This document shows positions 25,431 to 36,885 of a DNA stretch of 64,000 bases, one piece after another; position 1 is the stretch's first letter, and every line of letters starts with the position of its first letter. Position numbers and translations under genes: made by a program. The stretch is from the NCBI GenBank assembly GCA_036429605.1, contig CM071590.1:6634001-6698000 (forward strand). The letters run 5' to 3'. The notes beneath the pieces are model-generated. The model had not been told where the DNA came from. It saw only the letters and a program-made list of their open reading frames with translations, and did not search any database. The DNA comes from Cladobotryum mycophilum (taxonomy: Eukaryota; Ascomycota; Sordariomycetes; Hypocreales; Hypocreaceae).

Positions 25431-26620
25431 GTAATATTTATATCATAGTCTCTTGTTACAGGGTAGGATATTAAAACTTTGCGGAAAAAACAAGTCAAAT
25501 TATTAGGCGGTATGATAAGAGTTGGCGTGGTAGGCTATCATGGACACCCATGTTCCAACGCCATACCCAAACAGCATTTCGTTTGGAGTAGTTCAACAAG
25601 TCTATCCCATATGAGAACAGTTGATAGAATATTCAATTTGAAAACGGCATATCTGTCGTGATTTTCGTATGGCGGCACAGAGATGCTCAGAAAGCAGCCA
25701 TCAGTACCAACCTGGAACAGTTGCTACGCACGACTGATCTAGCAACCACTTTGATTCGACCCGTCTTGAGATCTGTTTACGCTATCTAGGTATACTGACG
25801 ACACCATGGTAACGTGCCGTCTTCCGGAGCTTATGACTCATCGTTGCTGGGGTGCATGCGTGAAGTGAACGGAGGGTGAAAACAGACCACCAAAAGCGCG
25901 CCTTGATTCGCGTAAACGACAACATCTGAATAGCATCATGGTGGAAAATAACGCACGGACCCATTGACTGCACCCCAACTTAAGTTGAGATTCTTTTTCC
26001 ACTCACAACCATTTCGTTCTCTCCATCAAGCAACTCATCTCCTGCGCGCTGCCTTGGTGTCTTTTTATTATAAAAAAACCACCATTTTGACCAATCTCTC
26101 TCTCTTTCTCTCTCTTTCTCTTTTTTCTCTCTCTCTCTCTTTTTCTCTCTCTCTGTCGCTTTGCGCGGGCCTTTATGGACAACGTTTATCGTCTTTGTTT
26201 GTTTCGGTTGGAAGCTTGTCTGAGAGGACAGACTTACGACGCACAATTGCAGAAGTGAACTCCTTGGTCGTATTGCCACTGCTCTTTGGAGGGTGTTACT
26301 TTTCGGTTTATCTGTTGGGCGTCCTCGGGAGGAGCAGAGGCTCTTGGGCTGTTGGGGAGAAGTCTAGGATGGCAGGTTGTTGCTGTTGTTTGGTCGTTAT
26401 CCTCTGTGGAAACGGTTCTTTTCGTTCGGTTTTTTTTTTTTGGCTCTGTCGCTCAGAAATTTTGATAGTGCTCCAACTTGACTATATAACTTGTTCCAGC
26501 GTCTAATGGAGCGATAACTGGATTGTGCGGTTAAAGCTTTCTGGCTGCAATGGATCAAGGGGAGAAATAGTCAAGCCAGCTAAATTATAACTAAAATTGC
26601 TTACGTCTAAAATAAACCAG
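25431..26620. other. Intergenic with a polypyrimidine tract
   Basis: No gene is supported. The 180-aa open frame at 25964-26506 is a product of the CT-rich tract and has no domain features. Confidence 0.4.
26095..26154. repeat. CT microsatellite
   Basis: An about 60-nt tract of CT dinucleotides broken by short T runs. It may be a promoter polypyrimidine tract or a simple repeat. Confidence 0.8.
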
Positions 26621-26629
26621 ACGTGAGGA

Positions 26630-26780
26630 ATGGAGAGAAACATGGGAAACAAGGAGGAATACTAGGAATTGAAGAGAACGTGAGTAATCAAGGGGAACAT
26701 GGGGAATCAAGAGGAATCAAGGGGAACACGGGGAATCAAGGGGAACATGGGGAATTGAGGGAAATCAAGGCAACGACCAA
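26630..26780. repeat. Degenerate G/A-rich minisatellite, locus B
   Basis: About eight imperfect 18-19-nt units built from GGGGAATCAA and GGGGAACAT. It lies directly beyond the truncated 3' end of helicase relic 1. Related units occur at 22203-22270, 31310-31412 and (inverted) 37440-37515. Confidence 0.75.
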
Positions 26781-26864
26781 ACAGGCGAGAGCAACAAAGT
26801 ACATGGCTTTCTACCTATCTAAGCCTCTAACCCGGCGCCACGTCGGACAGGGATTGTGGTGACC

Positions 26865-29850
26865 CGGCTAGATGACATGCGGTATACTGGAATACCAGTT
26901 GCCTGAAAAAAAGCAAGGCAGAAATATGGCTGCTACGAGCGAAGCGATTCACAAAATTGCCGTCCGCATCTTGTTCACCTGCTGTGATCACGGTGGGCGG
27001 CAGCTGTTCGCCAAACAGAAAGCACGGCAACAGTGTGTTGCCCCAGACACAGTATAGATCGGCTCGGTTCATGGTGGCGGCGTCGTCTATCGCAACACCT
27101 TTGGCAAGATTGTTCTTCCAGAGGCGCAACGGCTTGAAGTTGTGGGTAGCCGCGGGCGTGGTGCAGAGTATATCCGTGCATTCCAATATCTTCTCCATGT
27201 AGGACTCAAGGACGCTTTGAGCGACAGGCCTAGCACTATACTGTGCCCAAGTGAGTATTCCCGTCGCAACTCCCTGGAGACGTTCAAAGTCCACGTCGTC
27301 GTTGATGGAACGGCGCAATGCCCATAAGGCGTCGCTGTCATCTAGGCGAAGACGCCTAACGGCAGGGGAACCCACGAGAGCAAGCAGCCAAAAAGCCAAG
27401 GAAAGGTGAAGTTTCCATCCATATTCCTCGTCAAGCTTGGCCGAGGCTACCTCGTGGTGCGGCCTCTGGAGCAAGCTTTCAAAAGCGGCGACCTCGTGGC
27501 GCGGATTGTACGCGCGGACGACGAATTTGTGGCGGAAGCGCGTTCGGTCGTTTTTCTCCTTGTCCTTGTTGCAGTCCATCGTGATGTCCCTTGTTCTTTT
27601 GTCGATATGGGCAGCAAATTTGTCACATGCGACATTGGTCGGAGCGGAACACAAAATCTTGCCACATTTCGCTTCCATTGCAAGCACAACTGCCGTTCCA
27701 GCCATCCTACCAGTTCCAGAGCCCTATATTGCACATTAGCTCTCATCCTCACCAGCCACCTGATGACATTAGTAACAGGATAAGGCAGCTACATACAGCA
27801 GTGATAATTCCAAGTCCAAGGGAGCGACTGCGGAGATATTGGCCGAAGCGGCCACGGTCTTCGGGGAAAGCCTCCTCACTATAGCATCCGCATACGCCTT
27901 GTTGCCGATATCCAGAAAATTGACGACAGGAAGCGCCCGAAGCCCAGCACGAGATTTGTCGGCGTCCACAAAAAAATCCTTTTTGGACGCTTTTGTCATC
28001 CAATTATAGAAACCAAGATTACGCAAAAAGGCTCGGTGTAGGTCCATCCGATCTTCGATATGGGCCTGGATGCGGGCTTGTTCGGCAGTTGGCTCTCTTG
28101 GGATGTCAGTAGGATCCGGCAGATCCCACACGACCGGGTTAGACGGCTCAGCGGTTGGGTGGAACATTGAGACGGCATCAACTCTTTGTCTGCAATCGTC
28201 CAGCCCGGCATCAAAGCGGAGAGAAACGCAATTCTAGTGCTTTTCTCCCAGTCCAAGAGCGCGATCTGCCTCTCCGCGTGATCCAAAGACTGTAAGGGTG
28301 TAATTTGTCGGACCCCGGGACAGACACTGCACGTCGAGGACAAGCTCATGGTCTCTCGTTTGATGGTAGGCAAGGGCGGATATTATGTTGGGATGATCAA
28401 CGATTTTGCAAGCCCTATCCAACGTTAACATGGACTAAGTACAGAAGCAAGGAATACAACAACATACCATTTGGCAGCCAGATCTTCATCCTCGACGGCA
28501 TTGTAGAAATGAAGCAGAAAGCCAGAACGCTGGCTTAGGCGGCGCCAGGCGGCGCCCCACTGCTCTCTGAACCCCAGGGGTGTGGCGACGACAACGTAAA
28601 AGCGTTCCATATTGGCAGTTGCGGCACCAGTAGGACGGACGAAATATGCTGGAAACTTTTTCTTTTCAATCTATCCAGATGTTAGACGAACAAAAAAAGA
28701 TCACCAGATAAAGGTGCATACCTCTATGCATGCATCATCGAGCCACATGATGTCTTGCAAATTCGCCTGGTTAACAACAGTCATGTGGTGGTTATCGTCG
28801 AAATATCTGGACCATGATGAGCAAGATTCCTATAGTGGACAACATTTGTCAACTTACGCATATTCCGGCCCAAATTGCTGGCCTTTGTTGGCGGCGATTA
28901 ACTTCTTGAACTTTCCGACATCCCATTTTTGATCGGTGCCGTATGGATACTGGAACGGCGGGAGCAGTTGACTCTCAATCAAATTATCCTTGGCGTTTTC
29001 AATGGGCACGGCAACGACTATGTGGAACTCTCGTTGGCCAAGAATATCGAGAAGGGTGAGGCCGTTGATGATGGGCTTATTGTCGTTTACCCAGCCGTCT
29101 ACTTCGGCGTCATCAGAGTTGGCAAAAGGGACACCAAAGCCGTCAATGGTGAAAGCTGCGTCATCTTTAAGGCAGACCCGAGCGATGGTGAAGCCCTTTT
29201 CTTTGTTCTTGGCGTTAGGGAATCGATTGAGCACGGATTTCGGGGCTTCATCGAAGGTATAACAACATCCACCGCGAGGAAATTTGATGGTGATGATGTG
29301 TTGCTCTAACGGCGTCATCACGCCATTGCCAGAACCGGCCACTAGATTGATAGTCAGTAAGAAAGCCAAGAACGGGCAGTCGAGAGAAACGAGGACAATC
29401 ACTAGTCATAGCTATGATATACTCACCGCGATGACAAACACCAAAGCCAGACTGCTCATTGGCAATTTGGTCTTTGCCGAACGGAAAATGTAGCGAAAGG
29501 CCCATCCATGAATCTGATTCTGCTTTCTTGAAAATGCAGAACTTTGCCATAATCTTTGTACGCAACCCGAAGAAATTGCCACTCGCACAGATGGGGCCGA
29601 ATTCATTGCTAAACCTGTAGCATATGTTAGTATGGGCATGTATATGGTTGTTTCGTAATGACAAAGGCGATATACGGAATGACACAATCGTGTCGATGGT
29701 TCTACGGTTCCGGCCATGGGCCGTACCGCTCGTCTTTGATTGAGACATGTAGACAGAGGGGGAGAAGGGGGTACCGGTATCAGAGATTCCCGATGGGGTC
29801 GTTGGCGATGATGCCGAACGAGAGTGGCGTACCAGGTCCAGAGGATCCTG
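26865..29850 (-). pseudogene. Upf1-like SF1 helicase relic 1 (N-terminal two thirds)
   Basis: Multi-exon remnant of a fungal P-loop helicase family (AAA_11/AAA_12-like), read on the minus strand. Recognisable pieces are 29590-29450 (FSNEFGPICASGNFFGL), 29350-28860 (VAGSGNGVMTPL to QFGPEYA), exons near 28790, 28620-28490 and 28430-28236, then 28230-27775 ending LGLGIITA, and the ATPase part from 27705. The Walker A region reads GSGTGRM instead of GxGxGK[TS], so Lys and Thr are lost. CSAPTNVACDKFA follows as motif Ia. Reading is broken by an in-frame TAG just after the codons ending at 28236 and by a frame change at the T7 run near 26912. The match stops after QATGIPVYRM near 26880, so the C-terminal RecA domain is missing. 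The 5' limit is uncertain. Confidence 0.75.
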
Positions 29851-30466
29851 GTAACACAACCACCTGGTCAAAAAAACTGTACCGATCTCAGAGAGAACCG
29901 GTATCAATTCAGACGAGCACACGAAACCTAGCGCCGCAAAAGGGAGATGGTGAAGCCCTTGTTTAAAAGCTCCCGAGAGCTACGCGCGTGAAGAATGATG
30001 CTGAAGAGAAGAAAAGGAAGAGTGATTGAAGCGCAAAGGAGAATCTCAGTCAAGTTAACAGGAAAATGGGTCCGTGCGTTGTTGCTTTTTCGCCACCTGA
30101 TGTTATTCAGATGGGATGTTTGTTTACATGTGTGCCTAAGGCGGTTTGCATTCACTTTTCGTTCACTTCTTACGTGGATACGCCCCAGAAACGATGAGTC
30201 ATAAACCTCAGATGTGAGCATTCGTACGAGAGGACCAGCGGGAAACGATTTCTACAGCGAGGAAATTAAAAGATAGTTTGTATCGGGGCAACTAACGGCG
30301 AGGGGCAAGAATCAGGTATTATTTCTCTTTTGATCCAACCACAACCTCAATACAGGATCTTGGGACCAATGCCGATGATGAACCATGCTAAGTTAACTAC
30401 AGTGGAACAGGCTTTTTAGAACTTCGTCAAGGGTCGTGGCCGTTTTTCATGCCTTTCCCCTTCCAC
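29851..30466. other. Spacer between the two helicase relics
   Basis: About 600 bp. No convincing coding sequence; the 5' end of relic 1 may reach into it. Confidence 0.35.
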
Positions 30467-31290
30467 CTAGAACACGCTGTCCTTGCACTCGCCGTTGCCC
30501 CTGATAGCTCCGATCTCCCTCACGGGATTGATGTCCCCGAAGACGATCAGTCCGCACCTGTGCCTTGTGAGCATGACATTGAAGCGATGATCGTCAGAAT
30601 TTAAGCCATAACAAAGAGCTGGAGGCCCCCCACCATACCCATGACGATAATGACAATGCCATTCCCCTGGCCATGGAACGAGTCGACTGTTGAAGGTGGA
30701 AGCGTTTTCTCGAGACCCTCGTGTGCGACGTTCTTCCTTAGCTATTTGGCAATGAGCTCCACATTGGCCGTGTACGGGGCGAGGACCGTGATGCGCTTCG
30801 GGTCGATCTTTTGGCTCTTGACCAGGTTGGCGGTGAAGTCAAGGGCAATCCTGGCCTGGTCGGGACCCTTCCTGGAGTCGGTGACTTTATCCTCTTTCAC
30901 CTTAGACCCAGCACAGTTGGAAAACAGGGATTTTAGCTGGCCCCTGGGGACGAGTCTCCACCCCGAATACTTGGTCAAGATATGCTGCTCCAGTGCCCTT
31001 CCCACATCGAAGTCGCCGCGAGTGATATAAAACGCTGGGGATGTACACGAGGCACACCTTTATAAACGTCATCTGAGGTCATGTCAAACATGCCTTTTGC
31101 CATGCGGAGTTGTGTTGTCAGGCGGTACACCTGGATGCCAGTGGCCTGGAGGAAGTCGGGTCAAAGACTTTTCCGTTTTGGCGAAGTGATTGAGGAAGTC
31201 GTCGTCTTGGATTTGTGTGTCTATCACCATGACAATCAGTGGCAATCTCTTTTTTTCGAGCGCTGTCTTCAACAGTTCGGCCTCAAATTA
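30467..31290 (-). pseudogene. Upf1-like SF1 helicase relic 2 (C-terminal third)
   Basis: Minus-strand remnant of the same family, holding the second RecA domain. It starts near 31290 with a segment equivalent to the end of relic 1 (FLNHFAKT, then ATGIQVYRL after a frame change). It continues through LTTQLRMAKGMFD, DFDVGRALEQHIL, RITVLAPYTANVELI, STVDSFHGQGNGIVIIVMG and FNVMLTRHRCGLIVFGD, ending at a stop at 30467-30469. These correspond to helicase motifs IV-VI. Breaks are frame changes near 31150 and 31045, an in-frame TAG at 30742-30744 and another shift near 30620. It overlaps relic 1 by about 50 residues of homologous sequence, so it comes from a different gene copy and is not simply the missing end of relic 1. 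Confidence 0.75.
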
Positions 31291-31309
31291 CCGTCGTCCT
31301 ATTGATGTG

Positions 31310-31412
31310 GCAATCCGGGGAACAAACGGTAATTCAGGGGCACGTCGGTAACGCAGGGTAATGTCAGTAATCCAGGGGAACAACAGCGATATGGGGGAAT
31401 AGTGGCAATCTA
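31310..31412. repeat. Degenerate minisatellite, locus C
   Basis: About six imperfect units of the type GGTAATCCAGGGGAACAA directly upstream of the truncated 5' end of helicase relic 2. It is related to loci B and D. Confidence 0.65.
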
Positions 31413-32643
31413 GGGAGTCCAAATTACGAATTCCATCAAGATCAATTGTGTCGAGGGGATTGGAAACATGTTTCGAATGCTGTCTAACACCACGGTCCAT
31501 GAGAACAGATCAATAGACCAACTCCATGGCGGTAATTGAAGCAAGACAGAGAGAAAATCGACATGCAGTGTAATCGCAGAGTTGTGAAACAAATACACCT
31601 TGAACCTTGTGGACTCTATTTAACTATCATGGACATCTTGCGAGCTTTTTTCCAGCATCTCCGACGTGCCCAATCACCGTCAACAAGGCAAGGGACGTGA
31701 AATGTGCGCATGGGCACATCAGGGCTGCAGCAGCCAGATACAAGTATAAACTTACGTCTGGGAGCATCCTGAATTGTACCAGAGTCAATGAGAGCCGTAA
31801 ACCTGATCATGTAGCAACTGCAAACCGAAAAAGAAAAAAGATGGGAGCGGACGAGGCGATATCTTCACCGTAAGTGAATCGATGGGATGCTTGAATAAGA
31901 GTATCAATTGACGATCCGATCTTTCCATAGCACAGCGACCACGAGACTTGTCGCCCGCATTTTTGAGCACTTTGAACAACAGTGTTGCAGGTAGGGAGCG
32001 TGAAAGCTTTTCATTTAGCTCACTTTACTCGATGAGCAAGATGCCTGAGTGACCCGACTGGTTGCTTAACTGTTTCAAAGGATCCATGGATGATATGGGT
32101 TCAATCGTACTTGTGTCGTAATCCATTCTACCTAGGTATGCTAAGCTCTGAAGAGCGTTTTCGGTGCTGTAATACCGTCTTGAGAAATGTCGATACAGAA
32201 CTTACCACCTCTGCATCATACATGGTGTTAATGAAAGGGGTAGTGATTGACAGCAAAGTGTGGAGACCACCACCGGCTGGCGACACCCGACAGTTATGCT
32301 AGGCACCCAAAACATTTCCACGGGGCGCATTTCAATTCTTACAGGCAAACTCTTCTTCATCGTGGGAGTAAAGTAGCATCTTACGACGCAAACATACTTG
32401 AACAAGTCTAACTGCTAGAAACGGTACGGGCCCCCTCATAAGACCTTGGGCCAACACACCTCCCAGCGACTCTCGAACGACAACGTCACCAATACAACAT
32501 TTCTTACGGCGACACAAGTTCCAGTTTCCCACATGCTCAAACAATCAGAGCTAGTCCTCCCTAGACTGTCAACCCCCATGGACTACTGCCTTTTCTCAGC
32601 CCGACTCCCTGCTATATGATCACTACCCCGCAGCTACGGTTGG
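31413..32643. other. Relic DNA, nothing supported
   Basis: About 1.2 kb. Short open frames on both strands show no family features. Confidence 0.4.
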
Positions 32644-33158
32644 CAAAAGTAACGATGCAGAGCACTAACACCATACAAAACTAGAGATTTTAGCCTTTAA
32701 TATCTCTATAAATTTATATTATAACCTATTATAATAATAAAACTTTTTATAGTATATCTTACATATTATATAATTCTAAATTCTTAATTTTTATAAATAA
32801 ATAATTATTTAATTTAAAATTATTAAAAATAATATTTTTAATAAAAACTTTTATTTTCTATAATTATAGTACATTTAATAATAATAAACTAATTTTATAG
32901 TATCTTTTAGTACACTTATTAATATATCGTTCTTATAATAATTATTAAAATATTAAAAGTAAGTATTTAAAAATAAATTAAAATATAAAATAAATTATAT
33001 ATAAAAAAGAAAATACTATAAAATAATTTAACTTAAAATCTTTATATATCTAATTTTAGTTAATTTTAATTAATCTTATTTATATTTTTAATTTAGCTTT
33101 TAAATCCTAGAATTTAAGGGGTTTACTATAGGGAAATTTATCTGCATCATTACTTTTG
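32644..33158. mobile_element. AT-rich relic element with short inverted ends
   Basis: CAAAAGTAACGATGCAG at 32644-32660 is mirrored by CTGCATCATTACTTTTG at 33142-33158, with 16 of 17 positions matching. Between about 32700 and 33110 the sequence is almost entirely A/T with many TTTATA/TAATAA words, as in heavily RIP-mutated DNA. No frame is open and no target duplication is obvious. I read it as an eroded DNA transposon or MITE. It is not the same family as the 24986-25430 element. Confidence 0.6.
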
Positions 33159-34656
33159 TCTCCCCACTGTACCAGCATGGCGACATCGACAACAATGCTA
33201 GCAGTGCTACAGAAGTAAAAGTCGGCGAGGGCCATATACACAAGCCAGCTCAAACTGATGGTAGCTATCAAGGGTCGACCAGGTTACCAACCACCAGAAG
33301 ATGTCGAGGTATACAAGAATCGTCCCACCGAGGCCTTCCCACTCTTCCCACCGAAAAAGCACAACCGATCATGACACAAATTCTCCGACAAGTCTCTGAC
33401 CAAAGCATCTCGACCACAAGAAGCGAAAAATACATGAAAACAAGGCAATCGATTGGCGCTGCATACCTTGCCCTTGAAGGTGGTCACTAAAGCCTACAAC
33501 GAGTTCCAGTACAACAATGAAGACGAATATGTAACAAAACGTGCGCTCTTGGGCAGAAGCTTGTGCTGTTTGCGAGCGTTAACATCTTGTCGTCTTTACC
33601 AGGATCCCTTTGGAGCTGGTGCACTCTCATCCGAATAGCCAACGATCCTCATTGATCATATTTAATGCCGATACCCTTTCGAAATTATTTTCAACAAGTC
33701 TCTACGCATACACGAGTTTGCCATTCTATATGTCCTGCTGTTTCCGGTGATCAACCCACCAGGCTGACATTCACCCCAAGTTCGGTAATGAATTCATTGC
33801 CAGCAGGCTCTTCCTTAGGTAGCCAACAAATGTTTTAGTACAATTCATCTACCAAACACCGAACGTAGACCCGTAGATCAGCTCTTACCTCCAAACCCAC
33901 GGTTTGCAAGAATCAGGTAGCAATGAGGGGCCTGGCTTTGACACTGTCACAAGTAAATCACAGACATTTGTGGCCGCTGATTTATACGTATTTCTGTCGT
34001 TTGTCTCATCTTTTTTGAGTGCCATAAGGTCCTTTACTGTGCTCGAGAATAAAATTGCAATAAGATTCTATAAAAAAGAATTTTAAAAAATCACCACATT
34101 CAAGCTCCCCCGTGGTACACCCCTTGATAAAGCACCTGAGATTACACTTGATCCAGTCCCCAAACTCAAAGAACAAGCACAGGAGTTCAAATATTACTCG
34201 ATTTCATTCCAAAGATGATGCAGTCGTCAGTCTTTCCATCTCTCGTAGATTACGTTGCTATTTGACCAAATGCATACCCTAGACTCGCCTGCATTGGCAG
34301 ATATACTATCACCTCCAAGTCAACCATTACACAACCTCCCAATCCGACCCCGGTTAGATGCAACCTTGCTGTCCTGCAATTTTGTCATATTCTCACAGCA
34401 TTGTCAAAACTATGACCGTGCCACTAGCATATGAAAATGATTAAGTTCAATGAATAGTGTGGATTCTGGCTCATAATGAGTCATCCCGCCTTGCCTTGAA
34501 TTCATCACAACGGCAACTACCTAATTGAGAATGATTACTCCAAAAGGAAGTTCGTGGACTAATTTACCAACACATAAATATCTATCCATCTACCCGTCTG
34601 ATATGTCGTCCCAGAGGCGCTCTCCATGACAGGTTATTTCTTACATCTAACATAAA
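33159..34656. other. Intergenic, promoter side of the acyltransferase
   Basis: About 1.5 kb with no supported gene. A TATCTATCCATCTACC-type pyrimidine-rich leader lies just before the ATG at 34657. Confidence 0.4.
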
Positions 34657-36312
34657 ATGGCCCTGTTCAAATTAGTTGCTGCTCACCCAGACCGAATACA
34701 TCCCGCATCCCCACCTTTGACGGAAAAGGTTGTGGCATTGTCACTTCTGGATGCCACAACAGTAAATTTCGCCTTCACCAATGCCATGTGGATGTTTGAG
34801 CAGCCGCAAATACATACATACAGCGATTTCAATCTGATACATCACCTGCGTCAAACCCTTGCCGTTGCCCTCACTGCTTATCCTCAGTGGTGTGGCCATC
34901 TCAAGTCTATTACTTCAATTAATGGCAGCACTCCTGAAGAAGCATCGCATCTGCCTTCATACGCACGACGTTTTGGCCGTCTGTATTCACATTATGGGAC
35001 ATCAAATGATCCTGGCGTGGAATTCATCGTTGCTCAAAGCTCGCGCACACTGGATGAGCTCCATCCTACAACTCGAATGGCCAGCCAGCCACTCTGGGAT
35101 CGTCACCAAGCATCACTCAAAGATTTTGTGCCAGCAACTGCAATTGCAAACCCGTTGCAGTCGAATAATCCCGACGAAGCGGGCCTCATGAAACCCCTGA
35201 TGGCTATTCAAATCACACAATTAGCTTGTGGGGGGTTTATCATGGCTGCTAAAAGCACACATTCTTTGGCCGACATCACATCACTCATACACTTTATGAA
35301 AGATTGGGCCAAGATCAGCCGCAGCACACTCGCTGGAGATTTAATGCCATCACTCAATCCCATTTTTAATCCAGCGTTATTAGACGTTATTTTAGCAGGT
35401 GGTATTGACCCAGATGAGCCCGACCCAGCGCTTATCCAGCAAGCAAAAAGCCTACCTCTACATCGATATGACTGGTGGGCGTCAACTTCATCTTGTCCTT
35501 GGCCTATAGAAATACCTCAAGTTTTTAAGGATCAAATACATGTACCCACCGGGCCTGCCATGCCATGGCCCGAATGGGATGTCGCTGCGCCAGTATCTAG
35601 CTATACTGTTCATTTAAATAGGGATCAAGTGGAATTTCTTTGGCATGAGGCTAGCAGAACTAGCTCTAAGAAGCTCAGCCGACACGACGCGGTTCTAGCT
35701 CATATTTGGTCATGCGTTATGCGTGCTCGTGGCATGCAAAATGACGTTGGTCCTGTCCACTGCGATCTTGTGTACGGGGTGCGTCCTACTTTTCAGCTAG
35801 GTAAAGAGTTTATGGGATCCCCTATCATGATGGTCAATATTGAAATACCTGGAAGTGATGTCGCAACAGGGACACCATTGCCTCCTATCGCACAACGTAT
35901 CCGAGAAACAATCCGGCAAATCTCAAGGCCAGCTAATCTGGTTGTACACCTTTATAGCTTGGCCTATGAGAAATCTCCTCAGCGAATATGGCAAGCATTT
36001 CTAGGGAAGAGACACATCTTGGTAACGACATGGGCACGAGCGGGCATCTACGAGCTTGACTTTGGACTGGACTCTGCCATTCGTTATGCCGACGGGGTTG
36101 TTCCAGACCTGGATGGGAATATTGTGATAAAAGAGGCGCCGCCAAATGTTGCCTCAAACCCCCCGGGAGACAAATCATCTAGCTCTTGGACAGAAAATGG
36201 TGTTGATGTGTCTATTCATATCCGCACGGAAGATATGCAACGATTACTTATTGATCCAGCTCTTTTACCACGTGTAGCAAAAGGCGAGTCCCACCCCTTT
36301 TTGAGCCTTTGA
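34657..36312 (+). CDS. HXXXD-type (BAHD/trichothecene-acetyltransferase-like) acyltransferase
   Basis: Intronless 551-aa CoA-dependent acyltransferase of the transferase family (PF02458 type). The catalytic HXXXD motif is THSLADI near residue 208. The C-terminal DFGWG-equivalent is seen as ELDFGLDSAIRY. LSRHDAVLAHIWSCVMRAR is the usual helix before the second domain. Related fungal enzymes acylate hydroxyl or amino groups of secondary metabolites or toxins. No signal peptide. It sits alone between eroded repeats, 2.4 kb before regulator 1, and carries no TACCGAG word upstream, so membership in the central cluster is unproven. The lack of introns contrasts with its neighbours. The frame is intact despite the damaged surroundings, which suggests selection or recent arrival. 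Confidence 0.9.
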   Translation: MALFKLVAAHPDRIHPASPPLTEKVVALSLLDATTVNFAFTNAMWMFEQPQIHTYSDFNLIHHLRQTLAVALTAYPQWCGHLKSITSINGSTPEEASHLPSYARRFGRLYSHYGTSNDPGVEFIVAQSSRTLDELHPTTRMASQPLWDRHQASLKDFVPATAIANPLQSNNPDEAGLMKPLMAIQITQLACGGFIMAAKSTHSLADITSLIHFMKDWAKISRSTLAGDLMPSLNPIFNPALLDVILAGGIDPDEPDPALIQQAKSLPLHRYDWWASTSSCPWPIEIPQVFKDQIHVPTGPAMPWPEWDVAAPVSSYTVHLNRDQVEFLWHEASRTSSKKLSRHDAVLAHIWSCVMRARGMQNDVGPVHCDLVYGVRPTFQLGKEFMGSPIMMVNIEIPGSDVATGTPLPPIAQRIRETIRQISRPANLVVHLYSLAYEKSPQRIWQAFLGKRHILVTTWARAGIYELDFGLDSAIRYADGVVPDLDGNIVIKEAPPNVASNPPGDKSSSSWTENGVDVSIHIRTEDMQRLLIDPALLPRVAKGESHPFLSL

Positions 36313-36344
36313 GCCATTGAGCCCATCGAGTCATGTGGAGGTGC

Positions 36345-36885
36345 CGGAAGTCATGTCATGTTGTGCTCATGCAGTTTGTCAGACACTGGTAGTTTCTTAC
36401 ATTTGTTCCCATGGTCGCCTTGCGCGGGATGTCCCTGTCCCATGCTAGACACTTGTCTATTTCTGTGAGAGCGTCCGAGATGCCCTCGGACAATTTCTTC
36501 TCTTTGCCCGTTTCCATGGCTGAGTTGGCTGGAGGTTCCAAGTCAAGCTGCTCGTGCAGTTGTTATACTCTTTTTTTATGTTATTTTCCCATCGCCCTTA
36601 CTATCGTGTACCCGAGATCCTCTTGACCTCTTGCCATTCTTTTTTCTCTTTTACTTGTTCGCCAGCATCGTTGTTGTTTGAGTCATGCAGAGGTTCCCGT
36701 CATGACATGCTGTGCTCTTGCAACTTGTTACACTTTTCTTTTATATTCTGTTCTTATCTCCCTGAATATCGGGCGTCTGAGATCCTGTTGGCTTCCTACC
36801 ATTCCTTCTTCTCTTTTACTTGCTCATTCGTATGGCCATTGTTTGGACGTGAATGTTCCACGTCATGACATACCATACTCATGAA
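36345..36885. repeat. Three tandem diverged units of about 165-180 bp
   Basis: GTCATG[AT]CAT...TGTGCTC[AT]TGCA begins units at about 36351, 36698 and (weaker) 36861, and CTCTTTTACTTG plus CCGAGATCCT-like boxes recur about 165 bp apart (36600-36660 and 36775-36825). The units are pyrimidine-rich on the plus strand and directly follow the acyltransferase stop. No coding function seen. Confidence 0.6.

Noticed and set aside
25964..26506. A 180-aa open frame
   Set aside because: It is created by the CT-rich tract, is low in complexity and has no domain, signal or splice context.
26865..31290. One continuous rearranged helicase gene
   Set aside because: The two parts overlap by about 50 homologous but different residues, so they come from separate copies.
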